From Haloferax marinum (GTDB taxonomy: Archaea; Halobacteriota; Halobacteria; Halobacteriales; Haloferacaceae): DNA of 64,000 nucleotides. Numbering within the stretch: the stretch's first letter is position 1; every line of letters begins with the position of its first letter. The stretch lies in the NCBI RefSeq assembly GCF_009674625.1, contig NZ_WKJQ01000001.1, forward strand, positions 1,488,001 to 1,552,000, in the 5' to 3' direction. A program made the translations under genes and the position numbers. Positions 46,814 to 56,329 of this stretch are shown in pieces. The notes under the pieces are model-generated. The model ran no database searches, was not told where the DNA came from, and worked only from the letters and a program-made list of their open reading frames with translations.

Positions 46814-47968
46814 ATGCGGAGTGCCGTCCTCATCGTTGCTCTCCTCACTATCGTCGCCGGTGTCGCTGCACCGGCCACGGCGACTGGTTCGTCTGTGGCC
46901 GCTCTCGACGTCGACGAGACTACGACGGCGCTCGACACGCCTCACGCTGCCGCCCAGCAGTCTACACTCGAACGGTCGCCGAAGACAGACATCTTCATCG
47001 AACTCCACGGAGACCAGTCCGCAGAGTGGCGAATCGAGATGCGGTACAGTCTCGAAAACGCAAACGAGACGGCCGCGTTCGAGGAGTTCGCACAGGAGTA
47101 CGAAGCGGGAACCACCGACGTCGGCCTCGACGCCGACCTCTTCGAGCGAGTCAGCGAGACGGCCGAAGCGCAGACGGGCCGGTCGATGGAGATTCAGAAC
47201 GCCACCGCGACGGCGTTCGTCGAGAACGACACCGGCGTCGTCACGCTGACGTTCACGTGGACGAACTTCCTCGAACAGACCGACGAGGGGCTGCGTCTCG
47301 GTGATAGCTTCTCGGCAGGGTCGGATGCGACGTGGCTCTCGTCGCTCCGAGCGAATCAGAACCTCACGATTCAGACCCCACCGGGGTACGCCGTCAGCAG
47401 TACGAGTCTCCCACTCGAGAACAACGCGGTCGTCATCGAAGGGCCACGTACCTTCGAATCGACCGACCAGTTGACCGTGAGTTACGTCTCCACGGGTGGG
47501 CAACCCCCCGAGGTTCCGTGGGACCTCATCGTCGGTGGCATCGTCGCCGTCGCCGTCTTGGCAGCAGGAGTCACCGTCTACCTTCGCCGGCAGTCGAAAG
47601 AGAGCGGTGAGCCGACTACTCCGAGCAGTACCTCCGGGCCGGACCGAGGGACACGACCACCTGAGACCGAGTCTGAATCCGAATCCGAACCCGAGTCCGA
47701 GCGCCCCGACGACGAGCGCCCGCCCACCGACTCAGACGAGGAGGGAGTCGACATGGACCTCCTCTCCGACGAAGAGCGTGTCGAACTGCTCTTAGAACGG
47801 AGTGGTGGGCGCATGAAGCAGGCGAACATCGTCAAAGAGACCGGGTGGTCCGACGCGAAAGTCTCGCAACTCCTCTCGTCGATGGCCGACAACGGCCGCG
47901 TCGAGAAACTCCGACTCGGTCGGGAGAACCTCATTTCACTCCCGACCGAAGAGGAGAACGAAGAGTAA
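46814..47968 (+). CDS. Membrane-anchored winged-helix regulator
   Basis: A 384-residue protein with a signal-like N-terminus, an extracellular domain (residues 50-230), one membrane helix (236-257, IVGGIVAVAVLAAGVTVYL) and a disordered acidic linker (ETESESESEPESERPDDE). It ends in a cytoplasmic winged helix (EERVELLLERSGGRMKQANI, residues about 320-380). This topology would allow a signal outside to reach DNA directly. The target is unknown. It is divergent from the secreted protein at 46685 and in front of etfB. Confidence 0.8.
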   Translation: MRSAVLIVALLTIVAGVAAPATATGSSVAALDVDETTTALDTPHAAAQQSTLERSPKTDIFIELHGDQSAEWRIEMRYSLENANETAAFEEFAQEYEAGTTDVGLDADLFERVSETAEAQTGRSMEIQNATATAFVENDTGVVTLTFTWTNFLEQTDEGLRLGDSFSAGSDATWLSSLRANQNLTIQTPPGYAVSSTSLPLENNAVVIEGPRTFESTDQLTVSYVSTGGQPPEVPWDLIVGGIVAVAVLAAGVTVYLRRQSKESGEPTTPSSTSGPDRGTRPPETESESESEPESERPDDERPPTDSDEEGVDMDLLSDEERVELLLERSGGRMKQANIVKETGWSDAKVSQLLSSMADNGRVEKLRLGRENLISLPTEEENEE

Positions 47969-48041
47969 TCGACCACGTGACAGGGACCTATCAATGATAG
48001 GTCGAAAACGTTTATTCGGACCCATTCAATAGTAAACGTTG

Positions 48042-48836
48042 ATGAAAGTTCTTGTAACCGTCAAAGAAGTCGCCGAAGTGGAGGAGGACTTCGAACTCGA
48101 CGGGCTACACGTCGCAGAACAGTTCCTCGAGTACGACCTCAACGAGTGGGACGAGTACGCAGTCGAAGAGGCCGTCCAAATCGCCGAGGAGAACGACGAC
48201 GTCGAAGTCGTCAGCGTGACTATCGGCCCCGAGCGCGCCGACGAGACCATCCGCATGGCACTCGCGAAGGGTGTCGACCGTGCCATCCGCGTGTGGGACG
48301 ACGCGCTCGAAGACGTCGACCTCCTCGACGTGGGTGCGAAGACGCGACTCCTCTCGGCAGTCGTCGAAGAAGAAGACCCGGACATCGTCCTCACGGGCGT
48401 ACAGGCGAACGACGACAGTTTCGGTGCGACCGGTGTCTCGCTCGCGTCCGCCATCGACTTCGAGTGGGCCGCAGTCGTCAACGCACTCGACCTCGACGCC
48501 GACGGCGGCGTCGCGAACGTTCGCCGCGAACTCGAAGGTGGCGTCGAAGAACTCACCGAAGTCGACCTCCCGGCGGTCCTCTCCATCCAGACGGGTATCA
48601 ACGAACCCCGATACGCCAGTCTGCGTGGCATCCGCCAGGCGCAGTCCAAGGAGATCAAGCCACTGTCGCTTTCGGACCTCGGTCTCGACGCCTCGGCAGT
48701 CGAATCGCAACTCGTCCTGACGGACATGTACGAACCACAGACGGAGTCCGACGCCGTCTACTTCGAAGGAGAGGCCGCAGACCAAGCCGCTGAACTTGCG
48801 ACTGTCCTCCGTGACGCGGGGGTGGGTGCCCAATGA
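48042..48836 (+). CDS. etfB: Electron transfer flavoprotein beta subunit
   Basis: A 264-residue ETF beta subunit with VKEVAEVEEDFELD at the N-terminus and AMP-binding LTGVQANDDSFGATG. It accepts electrons from acyl-CoA and other flavin dehydrogenases. TTG at 48039 precedes ATG at 48042; the ATG was chosen. A TATA-like tttattcgg is about 28 nt upstream. Its last codons overlap etfA. Confidence 0.95.
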   Translation: MKVLVTVKEVAEVEEDFELDGLHVAEQFLEYDLNEWDEYAVEEAVQIAEENDDVEVVSVTIGPERADETIRMALAKGVDRAIRVWDDALEDVDLLDVGAKTRLLSAVVEEEDPDIVLTGVQANDDSFGATGVSLASAIDFEWAAVVNALDLDADGGVANVRRELEGGVEELTEVDLPAVLSIQTGINEPRYASLRGIRQAQSKEIKPLSLSDLGLDASAVESQLVLTDMYEPQTESDAVYFEGEAADQAAELATVLRDAGVGAQ

Positions 48837-49780
48837 GCGACGTTCTCGCAGTCGCCGAACACCGCCGTGGCGAACTCCGTGACGTCTCGTTCGAACTCGT
48901 CACCGCCGGTGCCGAACTCGCTGGAGACGGCAACCTCCATCTCGCAATCATCGGCGGCGACGTCGATGCCTTCGCCGAGGAACTCTCGCTCGACGGTGTC
49001 GACACCATCCACACCGTCGCAGAGGGCGACGAATTCAACCACGACGTCTACGTGCAGGCAGTCGCTGCACTCTACGAAGAACTCGCGCCGACGTACGTCC
49101 TCATGGGCAACACGGTCAACGGCCTCGACTACGCGCCGGCCGTCGCAGAGTCTCTCGATATCCCGCTCGTGACCGACGCAATCGGCCTCGAAAACGACGG
49201 CGGTCTCGTGGTCACCCGCGAGATGTACGCCTCGAAGGTCGAATCCACCGTGGAAGTCGACGCCGACAACGCCGCAGTCACCATTCGCTCCGCCGAGTGG
49301 GAACCGACCGAAGCGGCCGGCGAACCCGCCATCGAAGCGTTCGACTTCGAACTCGACGAGTCCCGCGTCCGCTCGCGCGTGACTGGCTTCGAGGAAGTCG
49401 GCGGCGGCGACGTCGACATCACGGACGCGGACGTGCTCGTCTCCGTTGGCCGCGGTATCGAAGAAGAAGAGAACCTCGAACTCGTCCAGAACCTCGCGGA
49501 CGCACTCGGTGCGACGCTCTCGTCGTCGCGCCCCATCGTCGACAACGGCTGGCTCCCGAAGGACCGGCAGGTCGGCCAGTCCGGGAAAGTCGTGACGCCG
49601 AAGTTCTACATCGCAGTCGGTATCTCCGGCGCAGTCCAGCACGTCGCCGGCATGAAAGGTGCCGAGAACATCGTCGCCATCAACACCGACCCCGACGCAC
49701 CCATCTTCGACATCGCCGACTACGGTATCGTCGGTGACCTCTTCGACGTGGTTCCGGAACTCATCGAGCAGTTCGAATAG
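48833..49780 (+). CDS. etfA: Electron transfer flavoprotein alpha subunit
   Basis: A 315-residue ETF alpha subunit; the FAD domain is C-terminal with [21 protein letters not shown] and [23 protein letters not shown]. It starts 4 bases inside etfB. The last codons [11 protein letters not shown] are repeated, with changes, 126 bp downstream after a structured repeat (49906-49944), an odd arrangement. Confidence 0.95.
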   Translation: MSDVLAVAEHRRGELRDVSFELVTAGAELAGDGNLHLAIIGGDVDAFAEELSLDGVDTIHTVAEGDEFNHDVYVQAVAALYEELAPTYVLMGNTVNGLDYAPAVAESLDIPLVTDAIGLENDGGLVVTREMYASKVESTVEVDADNAAVTIRSAEWEPTEAAGEPAIEAFDFELDESRVRSRVTGFEEVGGGDVDITDADVLVSVGRGIEEEENLELVQNLADALGATLSSSRPIVDNGWLPKDRQVGQSGKVVTPKFYIAVGISGAVQHVAGMKGAENIVAINTDPDAPIFDIADYGIVGDLFDVVPELIEQFE

Positions 49781-49806
49781 GCTTCCGCAGCAACCATATT
49801 TTTGGT

Positions 49807-49905
49807 CCACCGTGAGACGCTCAGCGTCTCACGAGCCTTCGTCCGCTCTCGCTCACGAAGACAGACTTTTGCGAGATGAGCGCCAGCGAACCTCGGAAAA
49901 GGTGG
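49807..49905. repeat. Structured intergenic repeat, copy 2
   Basis: A 99-bp relative of 19191-19295: it begins ccaccgtgagacgc, has the same 9-bp hairpin with a different loop (gtgagacgc-tca-gcgtctcac), the cttcgt...acgaag stem, and ends aaaaggtgg. The middle differs from copy 1 by lacking the third hairpin. It sits between etfA and a duplicated etfA tail. Confidence 0.8.
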
Positions 49906-49944
49906 TCGTACGTGGTGCCGGAACTCGTCGAGCAGTTCGCCTAA
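49906..49944 (+). pseudogene. Duplicated etfA C-terminal codons
   Basis: Reads SYVVPELVEQFA followed by TAA. The real end of etfA reads [11 protein letters not shown] and the DNA agrees at most positions. No start codon or gene is attached. It looks like a remnant of a second etfA end, or of the former end, separated from the gene by the structured repeat. Confidence 0.75.
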
Positions 49945-50001
49945 TCAGCCAATCCGTTTTGCGTTCAGATTCAGATTTTCTTCGCCCACACGTTCGTGGG
50001 C

Positions 50002-50634
50002 CTACTGCGGCACGCTACTGAGACGGTTACCCAGCAGATACAGCGGCCCGCCGAACAGTAATAACAGCAGTGACGCACCGCCGCTAACAAACGAATACGA
50101 CACGAGATTAATTTCACCTCGGCCAGTGCTAACGAAGCCAAACAGGAAGACGGAGACGAAGACGACAACCAACTCACCGACGAGGAGAAGTCGTCGCTTC
50201 CGACTCGGCTGTACAGTCCCCAGAACGAATTGAAAGCTCACAACCACTGCGCCGAAGAGAAACCATTCTTGAAACTGAAGTCTGGTGAAGTCACCAGTTC
50301 GAAGCTCCCACGAGATGAGTACGGCTACGAAGGCAATCACGGCGGCGCTTAGACTCGTGAGAATCGCTCGTTTCCTCGTGAGTGGTCGTGGGTGGTCCCG
50401 GCGCCAGAGTTCACCGGTTACGAGAGCCACCAGGCTACCTACGAGTGCCCCAATAAGCAATAGCGAGAACTGGAGTATGCCGGCGATTCCCCACGCACTT
50501 GGGAGAAGTCCGATAGTGGTTGCAAACCCGTATCCGAAGAAGGAGAGCGCGAGAGTGAACATCACCCCGAGAAGAAGGTACGTCATTAGCTCGTCTCCTC
50601 GCGGAGTTGAAGGTGAAGTCGCTGAGTCCTGCAT
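50002..50634 (-). CDS. Polytopic membrane protein, unknown function
   Basis: A 210-residue protein with about six membrane helices in hydrophobic segments (LLLGVMFTLALSFFGYGF, LLLIGALVGSLVALV, LLLVGELVVVFVSVFLFGF). No known family. The base composition is somewhat AT-rich compared with the neighbours. A TATA-like ACTTATTATC about 30 nt before 50634 supports that start; MTYLLLGV at 50586 is an alternative. Confidence 0.6.
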   Translation of the reverse strand: MQDSATSPSTPRGDELMTYLLLGVMFTLALSFFGYGFATTIGLLPSAWGIAGILQFSLLLIGALVGSLVALVTGELWRRDHPRPLTRKRAILTSLSAAVIAFVAVLISWELRTGDFTRLQFQEWFLFGAVVVSFQFVLGTVQPSRKRRLLLVGELVVVFVSVFLFGFVSTGRGEINLVSYSFVSGGASLLLLLFGGPLYLLGNRLSSVPQ

Positions 50635-50942
50635 GGAGCGATGCGTAATATGAAATCTACGTGAGATAATAAGTACGTTCTCGTACATCGGTCTGTAGCA
50701 CGCTTCGGCTCAGTCGAGGGAAGTGGCCACTCAGTACTCGCCCGTCAGAAGCGTTCCCACGACGGAGTTGCACGTTCTATTCGACACATCCTCGTCAACC
50801 ACTCACCAATGGAAGATTTCGATGGCTCAGTGGGAGAATACCGTCGCCAGCTCACGGTCAGAATTCGACGGACACTGAGTCCTGGTCGCGCAGTTTCGAC
50901 AAATCCGGTACGTACTTCCCTACCCAACCCTACGAACCGACA
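50635..50942. other. Intergenic region between the membrane protein and idsA
   Basis: A 308-bp gap. The part next to 50634 holds the promoter of the membrane protein. The remainder shows a short open frame beginning at 50811 with no sign of coding, and nothing else recognisable. Confidence 0.5.
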
Positions 50943-51785
50943 ATGGAATACCTGGAGCGCCGGGTCACGATGGTGAACGACCGCCTCGAGGAGGTCGTCT
51001 CGGCGGTCGAGCCGTCGGAACTCGCCGGCCAACTCGACCACGTCGCTCTGGCGGGCGGCAAGCGCGTCCGCCCCGCCGTGACCATTCTCGCCTGCGAGGC
51101 TGTCGGCGGAACACCCGAAGACGCCGTCGATTTCGCCGTCGGCGTCGAACTCGTCCACAACGCCTCACTCGTCATCGACGACATCATCGACCGGTCAGAC
51201 ATTCGCCGTGGGACGCCCAGTGCGTGGGCCGAATACGGCTACGGACCCGCAATCATCGCGTCAGACGGCTTGCTCGGAGAGGCCTTCGCCCTCTTGTCAC
51301 CGAGTGACCGCGCGACTCGAATCGTCGCCGAATCGATGGTCGAACTCGGGGAAGGAGAGGCGACCGAACTCGTCGCCATCCCCTCGAACGAGACCGAGTA
51401 TATGGAACTCGCCCGGCGAAAGACGGGCGCACTCTTCCGCGCCGCCGCCGAGTTGGGTGCTGTCGCCGCCGGCGGAGACGCACACGTCGTCGAAGCGTTC
51501 GGTGACTACGCAGAGCGCGTCGGCGTCGCGTTCCAGATTCGCGACGACGTCCTCGACGCCACCGCCGACGCGGAGGAACTCGGAAAACCGACCGGCCAAG
51601 ACGCCGAGATGGGCCGACCGTCGCTCGTGCAAGTGACCGACCTCACGCCCGAAGAGGCGAACCAACGCGCTCGGAAGCAAGCAGACGACGCGCTCAGCGC
51701 ACTCGAATCGTCAGGTGTCGAAGACTCGGAATCGTTAGAGTATCTGCGCGACCTGGCGCAGTTCGTCGTCGTCCGCGAGAGTTAG
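50943..51785 (+). CDS. idsA: Short-chain isoprenyl diphosphate synthase
   Basis: A 280-residue trans-prenyltransferase for farnesyl or geranylgeranyl diphosphate, the precursor of archaeal lipids. The first Asp-rich motif is DDIID at 79-83 and the second is DDVLD at 201-205, with GGKRVRPA near residue 38. Product length cannot be told. The stop overlaps the stop of the DUF373 gene on the other strand by 4 bases. Confidence 0.92.
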   Translation: MEYLERRVTMVNDRLEEVVSAVEPSELAGQLDHVALAGGKRVRPAVTILACEAVGGTPEDAVDFAVGVELVHNASLVIDDIIDRSDIRRGTPSAWAEYGYGPAIIASDGLLGEAFALLSPSDRATRIVAESMVELGEGEATELVAIPSNETEYMELARRKTGALFRAAAELGAVAAGGDAHVVEAFGDYAERVGVAFQIRDDVLDATADAEELGKPTGQDAEMGRPSLVQVTDLTPEEANQRARKQADDALSALESSGVEDSESLEYLRDLAQFVVVRES

Positions 51786-52924
51786 ACAGACTGATTTTCG
51801 GCCGGCTGTTCGCCGTCTGCTCCCGTCGGGAATCGGGATTCTGCCACCGCGAAGGTGAGCGTACTCAACACGCCGAGGAGCGTGCCAACCGTGAGTGCGA
51901 CGGCGAGGCCGGGCAGGTCGAACGTCTGGACGCCAGCGACGCCGTCGGGGATGAAGAACCCGGACAGTGCGTAGAGCACGATTGCGATGGCGGTCACGTA
52001 GAACGGCGCGTTGAGATACCGCCACTTGAATCGGTCGTGGAGGTACTCGTCGGTCACCTGGCCGAGACTGCTCGTGATGCCGGCGGCGGCGAACCACTCG
52101 ACCGCACCGTGGACGAGTGCCGCCAGGATGAGTCCTGCCGGTGGGTTGCCCGCGACGGCCTCCGAGACGGTCTGGACGAGGTCGACACCGCGAACGCCGC
52201 CGACGACGAGGAGTGCGGCCGCCGCGACGTAGGTGATGATGGTGACACGGCCGGTGTAGAGGACGTTGCGTGCGCGGTTCGCCGCTTCGTCGACGGCGGT
52301 TTCGAGACCGAGACCGCGGAACAGCGTGTAGAGACCGAGCAGTGCCGAGATGAGACCGAGGACGACGGCCCCAGGCACGTCGAAGAAACTCGCGATGGTG
52401 ACGAATGGATAGATGAGGAGCAGGATACCCAGCGGGACGAGGATGGTCCCGCGCGTCTCGGGGTCTGCGAGCACCTGTTTCATCGTGTAGTACATCGATT
52501 CGAGGTTCTGTGCCTGCCTGACGACGACACGGCGGACGCCGTCGATAGGGACGCGAGAGCGGATGACTGGGAGGACAGATTCGTCCTGTGCGCCGTCGGA
52601 GATGACGATTGCGTGAATCGACTCACCGGTCGAGATGCTGGCGAGAACAGTGTCTATCTCCTCACCGATAGCCCGGTTTGCCTTCACGTCGCTGCCTTCG
52701 ACGCCGGTGACGGCCGCGACTTCGACCTCTTCGTCTTCGTCTTCGAGCAGTTGGTCGTGGACGCGAATCCCCTGAAAGAGGACGTTCACGTCAGAGTCCT
52801 CTGGGTCGGCGGTAGCGAGTGCTACTGCTGCGTCCTCGACGTTCTGTCGGCCGACGACGGGCGTTTTGAGTCCCGTCTTTCGTCCAAGGTCGTCGTCGAG
52901 GTCGACACAGAGGACCAAGAGCAT
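51782..52924 (-). CDS. DUF373 family membrane protein
   Basis: A 380-residue protein: an N-terminal soluble domain (residues 1-155, VLCVDLDDDLGRKTGLKTPVVGR) and about six membrane helices. DUF373 is an archaeal family without proven function. Its N-terminus (DLDDDLGRK) is conserved and acidic. It converges with idsA. Confidence 0.88.
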   Translation of the reverse strand: MLLVLCVDLDDDLGRKTGLKTPVVGRQNVEDAAVALATADPEDSDVNVLFQGIRVHDQLLEDEDEEVEVAAVTGVEGSDVKANRAIGEEIDTVLASISTGESIHAIVISDGAQDESVLPVIRSRVPIDGVRRVVVRQAQNLESMYYTMKQVLADPETRGTILVPLGILLLIYPFVTIASFFDVPGAVVLGLISALLGLYTLFRGLGLETAVDEAANRARNVLYTGRVTIITYVAAAALLVVGGVRGVDLVQTVSEAVAGNPPAGLILAALVHGAVEWFAAAGITSSLGQVTDEYLHDRFKWRYLNAPFYVTAIAIVLYALSGFFIPDGVAGVQTFDLPGLAVALTVGTLLGVLSTLTFAVAESRFPTGADGEQPAENQSV

Positions 52925-53024
52925 CGTTCGTCCCTATGCCGTGGGGATATATCTGTTTTCGGGGGCGCAGTCGGCGCGTCGGCGTCGGTCGGTCAGCACG
53001 CGACCACGGTGTGAAAACGCGCAG

Positions 53025-54938
53025 TCACGTCGTGTCGCCCTCGTTTCCGACGGTATCGAACAGAACTTCGAGTCGGGCACCGCCAGCGTCGCTTTCGGCG
53101 GTGCGAATCAACCAGCCGTGAGTGTGGACGATCTTTCGGACGATACTGAGTCCGAGGCCGTTTTCGCCGTCGTCTTTCGTGGAGACACCAGCGTCGAAGA
53201 GTCGGTCACGAATCGACCGGGGGAACCCCCGGCCGTCGTCTTCGACGAAGAACCCGCGACTCGATGGGAGTTCTCCGACGCGAATGACGAGCGTCGAATC
53301 GCTGGACTCGCCAGCGTGTCCAATCGCGGCATCGGGGTCAGTCCGATTGCCCGTAGACCCGTGTTCCACCGAGTTCCGAAAGAGGTTCTCGAACAGACGC
53401 TTCATCTGGCTTTGGTTCGCCTGCACGGTCGGCAAATCACTGATTTCGACGCGGGCGTGGGACGCGTCGGGTCCACACAGAACCCACGCAGACGACGCGG
53501 CCTCGACGAGGTCGACGGTGGACAGGTCGACGACTGCTCGGTCGTCGTAGGTCAGCGAGAGGACGTCCTCGACGACCTCAGCGATTCGACGTTGTGCACG
53601 CTCGACGTGGTCGAGATGTGAGTCGTCACCGGTCTCTCGTGCGAGGTCGAGTCGTCCCTGTGCGACCGCCAACGGTCCGCGGATGTCGTGTGAGAGGACG
53701 CGGGCAAACGCTTCGAGGCGGGCGTTCTGCTGGGTGAGCTTTTGTTCGCGCCTGATGCGCTCGGTGAGGTCTGACATCACGCCCAAGACGTTCGTGATAT
53801 TCCCGTCTTCGTCGTACAGTGGAACCGCCTGCGTGGTGGCCCACCGGACGGTCTCATCCCCTTCGGGAACGAACCGGAACTCGAACTCGTATCGGTCGTC
53901 GACAGTTTCGTCCGCGACGTCCCGAAATATCTCCTCGACTGCCTGCTCGAGTGGCGCTCTGTCGTCGACGTGGACGAGGTCGAGAAACGACAGCGAGTCC
54001 TCGTAGAGCGTCGATTTCGGGCGGCCCCACATCTCTTTGAACGCGTCGTTGATGTAGACGATGTCGAACGCGTCCGGTTCGGAGAGGAAGACCATATCTG
54101 GAAGCGACGAGATGACCTGCCGAGTGATACGTTCGGAGCGTCTAATCTCGCGTTCCGACGCGATTCGAGCGGTGACGTCGGTGGCCGCGCCGACGTTGAC
54201 TACCTGGTCGCCCAGCGTCACGCGACGACTGGTGATTTCGAGCGCGACCGGTCGCCCGTGTTCGTTGACGATATCGACGGTGTACGTCGTCGATTCGAGA
54301 CTCCCGTACGTCTTCGGTGCGATGCGGTCTTCGACGATATGGCGGTCGTGTTCCGCGACGAACTCGACGATTGGGTGGCCGATTACGTCCGAAGCGTCGT
54401 ACCCGAGGAGTTCCAAGAGGTAGTCGTTCGCGAACGCGATACGCCCGTTTCGGACGACGTACAGTCCGACGTGGGACTCTTCGACGATGGCTTCGTACCA
54501 CAGACGCATCTGTTCGAGGGCGCTCGACTGTCGAGTCGCCGAGACGGCGTTCGTGATTCGGTGTGCCAGTATGTCGAACGTGTCCGACGACGCGTCTTTT
54601 CGAAGGTAGTCGGTCACACCGGCGGCAATGGCCTCGCTCGCGACTCCCTCAGACCCGTGGCGGGTGAACAGGACGAACGGAAGGTCCGGACGGGACTCTC
54701 GAACGGTGCGGAGAAAGTCGAGACCGGTGGTGTTCGTAAACGAGTACTCAGAGACGATACAGTCGACCCTCGACGTGTCCAGTCGGTCGAGCGCCTCGGA
54801 GGGAGTCGCGACCAACTCCGTCTCGATGTCTCCGTGGGCACTGAGAACCTCAGACGTCAACGCCGCGTATCCTGGTTCACTGTCCACGAGGAGGACAGAG
54901 ACGGGAGCGTCTACTTCGAAGACGTTCCCGACGTTCAT
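53025..54938 (-). CDS. PAS-domain sensor histidine kinase with degenerate receiver
   Basis: A 637-residue soluble kinase. Residues 10-125 are receiver-like, but the phosphorylated Asp is Glu64 (CIVSEYSF). Two PAS domains follow (residues 140-270 and 275-395). HisKA has the phospho-His in LSHDIRGPL near residue 416, and the ATPase domain has NLFRNSVEHGS, VEDDGRGFP and GLGLSIVRK. No partner regulator is adjacent, as is common in halobacteria. Confidence 0.9.
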   Translation of the reverse strand: MNVGNVFEVDAPVSVLLVDSEPGYAALTSEVLSAHGDIETELVATPSEALDRLDTSRVDCIVSEYSFTNTTGLDFLRTVRESRPDLPFVLFTRHGSEGVASEAIAAGVTDYLRKDASSDTFDILAHRITNAVSATRQSSALEQMRLWYEAIVEESHVGLYVVRNGRIAFANDYLLELLGYDASDVIGHPIVEFVAEHDRHIVEDRIAPKTYGSLESTTYTVDIVNEHGRPVALEITSRRVTLGDQVVNVGAATDVTARIASEREIRRSERITRQVISSLPDMVFLSEPDAFDIVYINDAFKEMWGRPKSTLYEDSLSFLDLVHVDDRAPLEQAVEEIFRDVADETVDDRYEFEFRFVPEGDETVRWATTQAVPLYDEDGNITNVLGVMSDLTERIRREQKLTQQNARLEAFARVLSHDIRGPLAVAQGRLDLARETGDDSHLDHVERAQRRIAEVVEDVLSLTYDDRAVVDLSTVDLVEAASSAWVLCGPDASHARVEISDLPTVQANQSQMKRLFENLFRNSVEHGSTGNRTDPDAAIGHAGESSDSTLVIRVGELPSSRGFFVEDDGRGFPRSIRDRLFDAGVSTKDDGENGLGLSIVRKIVHTHGWLIRTAESDAGGARLEVLFDTVGNEGDTT

Positions 54939-55091
54939 ACAACAAATTCAGCCTGATTGATAATAACCGTGCCGTCGTATTCTCACGGCGTGCGCACACG
55001 TTGGGTCCGATTCGACCCCAGGTCGGTCGGCACCTCGTCACTCCAAGTCGGACGCCTTTTGACGATGCACCAAGTATACGCCTGTAATTGA

Positions 55092-56087
55092 ATGATTTCG
55101 AAGGGTTGCGAACAGTGCGCCATGGGTGGGAAGATGGTGCTTTTCGTCTACGGATACTGTGACCAGCGCGATTGCTTCTACTGCCCACTGGGCGAGAATC
55201 GCAAGAACGTGACCGACGTGTACGCCAACGAGCGACTCGTCGAGTCCGACGAAGACGTCGTCAAGGAGGCAAAGCGCATGGACGCCCTCGGGTCGTCTAT
55301 CACCGGTGGCGAACCCCAGGAAGCACTCGACAAGACCTGTCACTACATCTCGTTGCTCAAAGACGAGTTCGGTGAGGACCACCACATCCACCTCTACACC
55401 GGTATCACCGGCGGGCGCGAGAACATGCGTCGACTCGCAGAGGCAGGACTCGACGAGATTCGCTTCCACCCGCCACTCGAACTCTGGGGCGACATGCACG
55501 GCACCGAGTGGGAAGACATCCTCTACATCGCTCGTGAGGAGGGACTCACGCCGGCGTTCGAGATTCCGGGTATCCGTGCCGAACCCGAGTTCCTCGACTT
55601 CCTCGACGAAGGGGCCGCAGAGTTCTGTAACATCAACGAGTTCGAGATGTCCGACGGCAACTACCGACGAATGCAAGAGAAGGGCTACGAGCTCCAGGAA
55701 GGCCACATGTCGGCAGTCGATGGGTCGAAACAGGCCATCCTCGACGAGATGGGCGACCACGAACGCGTCTACTTCTGTACCTCTGTGTTCAAAGACGCTG
55801 CCCAGCACCGCAACCGTCTGAAGCGGATGGCCCAGAACCTCAGTCGCCCGTTCGACGAGATAACCGACGACGGAACCCTCGTCTACGGCAAGACCTACAC
55901 ACCGGCCGAGCGCTTCATCGAACTCGGCGTCCCCGACGAGTTCTACAGTATCAAATCGAACCACGTCGAAGTCGCGTGGTGGCTCCTCGAAGAGATGATA
56001 GAAGACGGCGACGTCGACGACGGCGAAATCGTCGAGCAGTATCCGACGTACGATGGGACCGTCGTCGAGCGGACGCCGCTTGCGTAG
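55092..56087 (+). CDS. Radical SAM protein with CX4CX2C cluster
   Basis: A 331-residue radical SAM enzyme. The iron-sulfur cysteines are C23, C28 and C31 (CDQRDCFYC), so the spacing is CX4CX2C, not the usual CX3CX2C. SITGGEPQEALD is the SAM-binding GGEP motif. An extra pair C6-X2-C9 lies before the cluster. The target is unknown. It is 242 bp upstream of the aldehyde ferredoxin oxidoreductase gene. Confidence 0.88.
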   Translation: MISKGCEQCAMGGKMVLFVYGYCDQRDCFYCPLGENRKNVTDVYANERLVESDEDVVKEAKRMDALGSSITGGEPQEALDKTCHYISLLKDEFGEDHHIHLYTGITGGRENMRRLAEAGLDEIRFHPPLELWGDMHGTEWEDILYIAREEGLTPAFEIPGIRAEPEFLDFLDEGAAEFCNINEFEMSDGNYRRMQEKGYELQEGHMSAVDGSKQAILDEMGDHERVYFCTSVFKDAAQHRNRLKRMAQNLSRPFDEITDDGTLVYGKTYTPAERFIELGVPDEFYSIKSNHVEVAWWLLEEMIEDGDVDDGEIVEQYPTYDGTVVERTPLA

Positions 56088-56329
56088 GCGAACAGAGAAC
56101 TTTCTCTGTCGAAATCTGAGTGCTGAGACGAGTCTCTGTTGAAACGCTCAGTTGCTGAGACGACGCTCTTCGTGACCCGCCTGCGTGACGACACCGACTG
56201 GTGAAGACGTCACCTCGGTGGTGTCGATACTCTTCGAGGAGGGAACGTCAGCGCCTACATCGTCGCCGCCAGTCCCAAACGGCGGGTACGAACCGACGTT
56301 TCAAGCAGAGAGGCCGCGAAGCTACACCC
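56088..56329. other. Intergenic region before the aldehyde ferredoxin oxidoreductase
   Basis: It has no gene. Two imperfect tandem units of about 30 bp are seen at 56103-56132 and 56133-56164 (tctctgtcgaaa... and tctctgttgaaa..., each ending gctgagacgag/c). Confidence 0.6.

Noticed and set aside
50745-51158. A 137-codon minus-strand frame before and over idsA
   Set aside because: Most of it is antisense to idsA, and the rest shows no recognisable motif or start signal.
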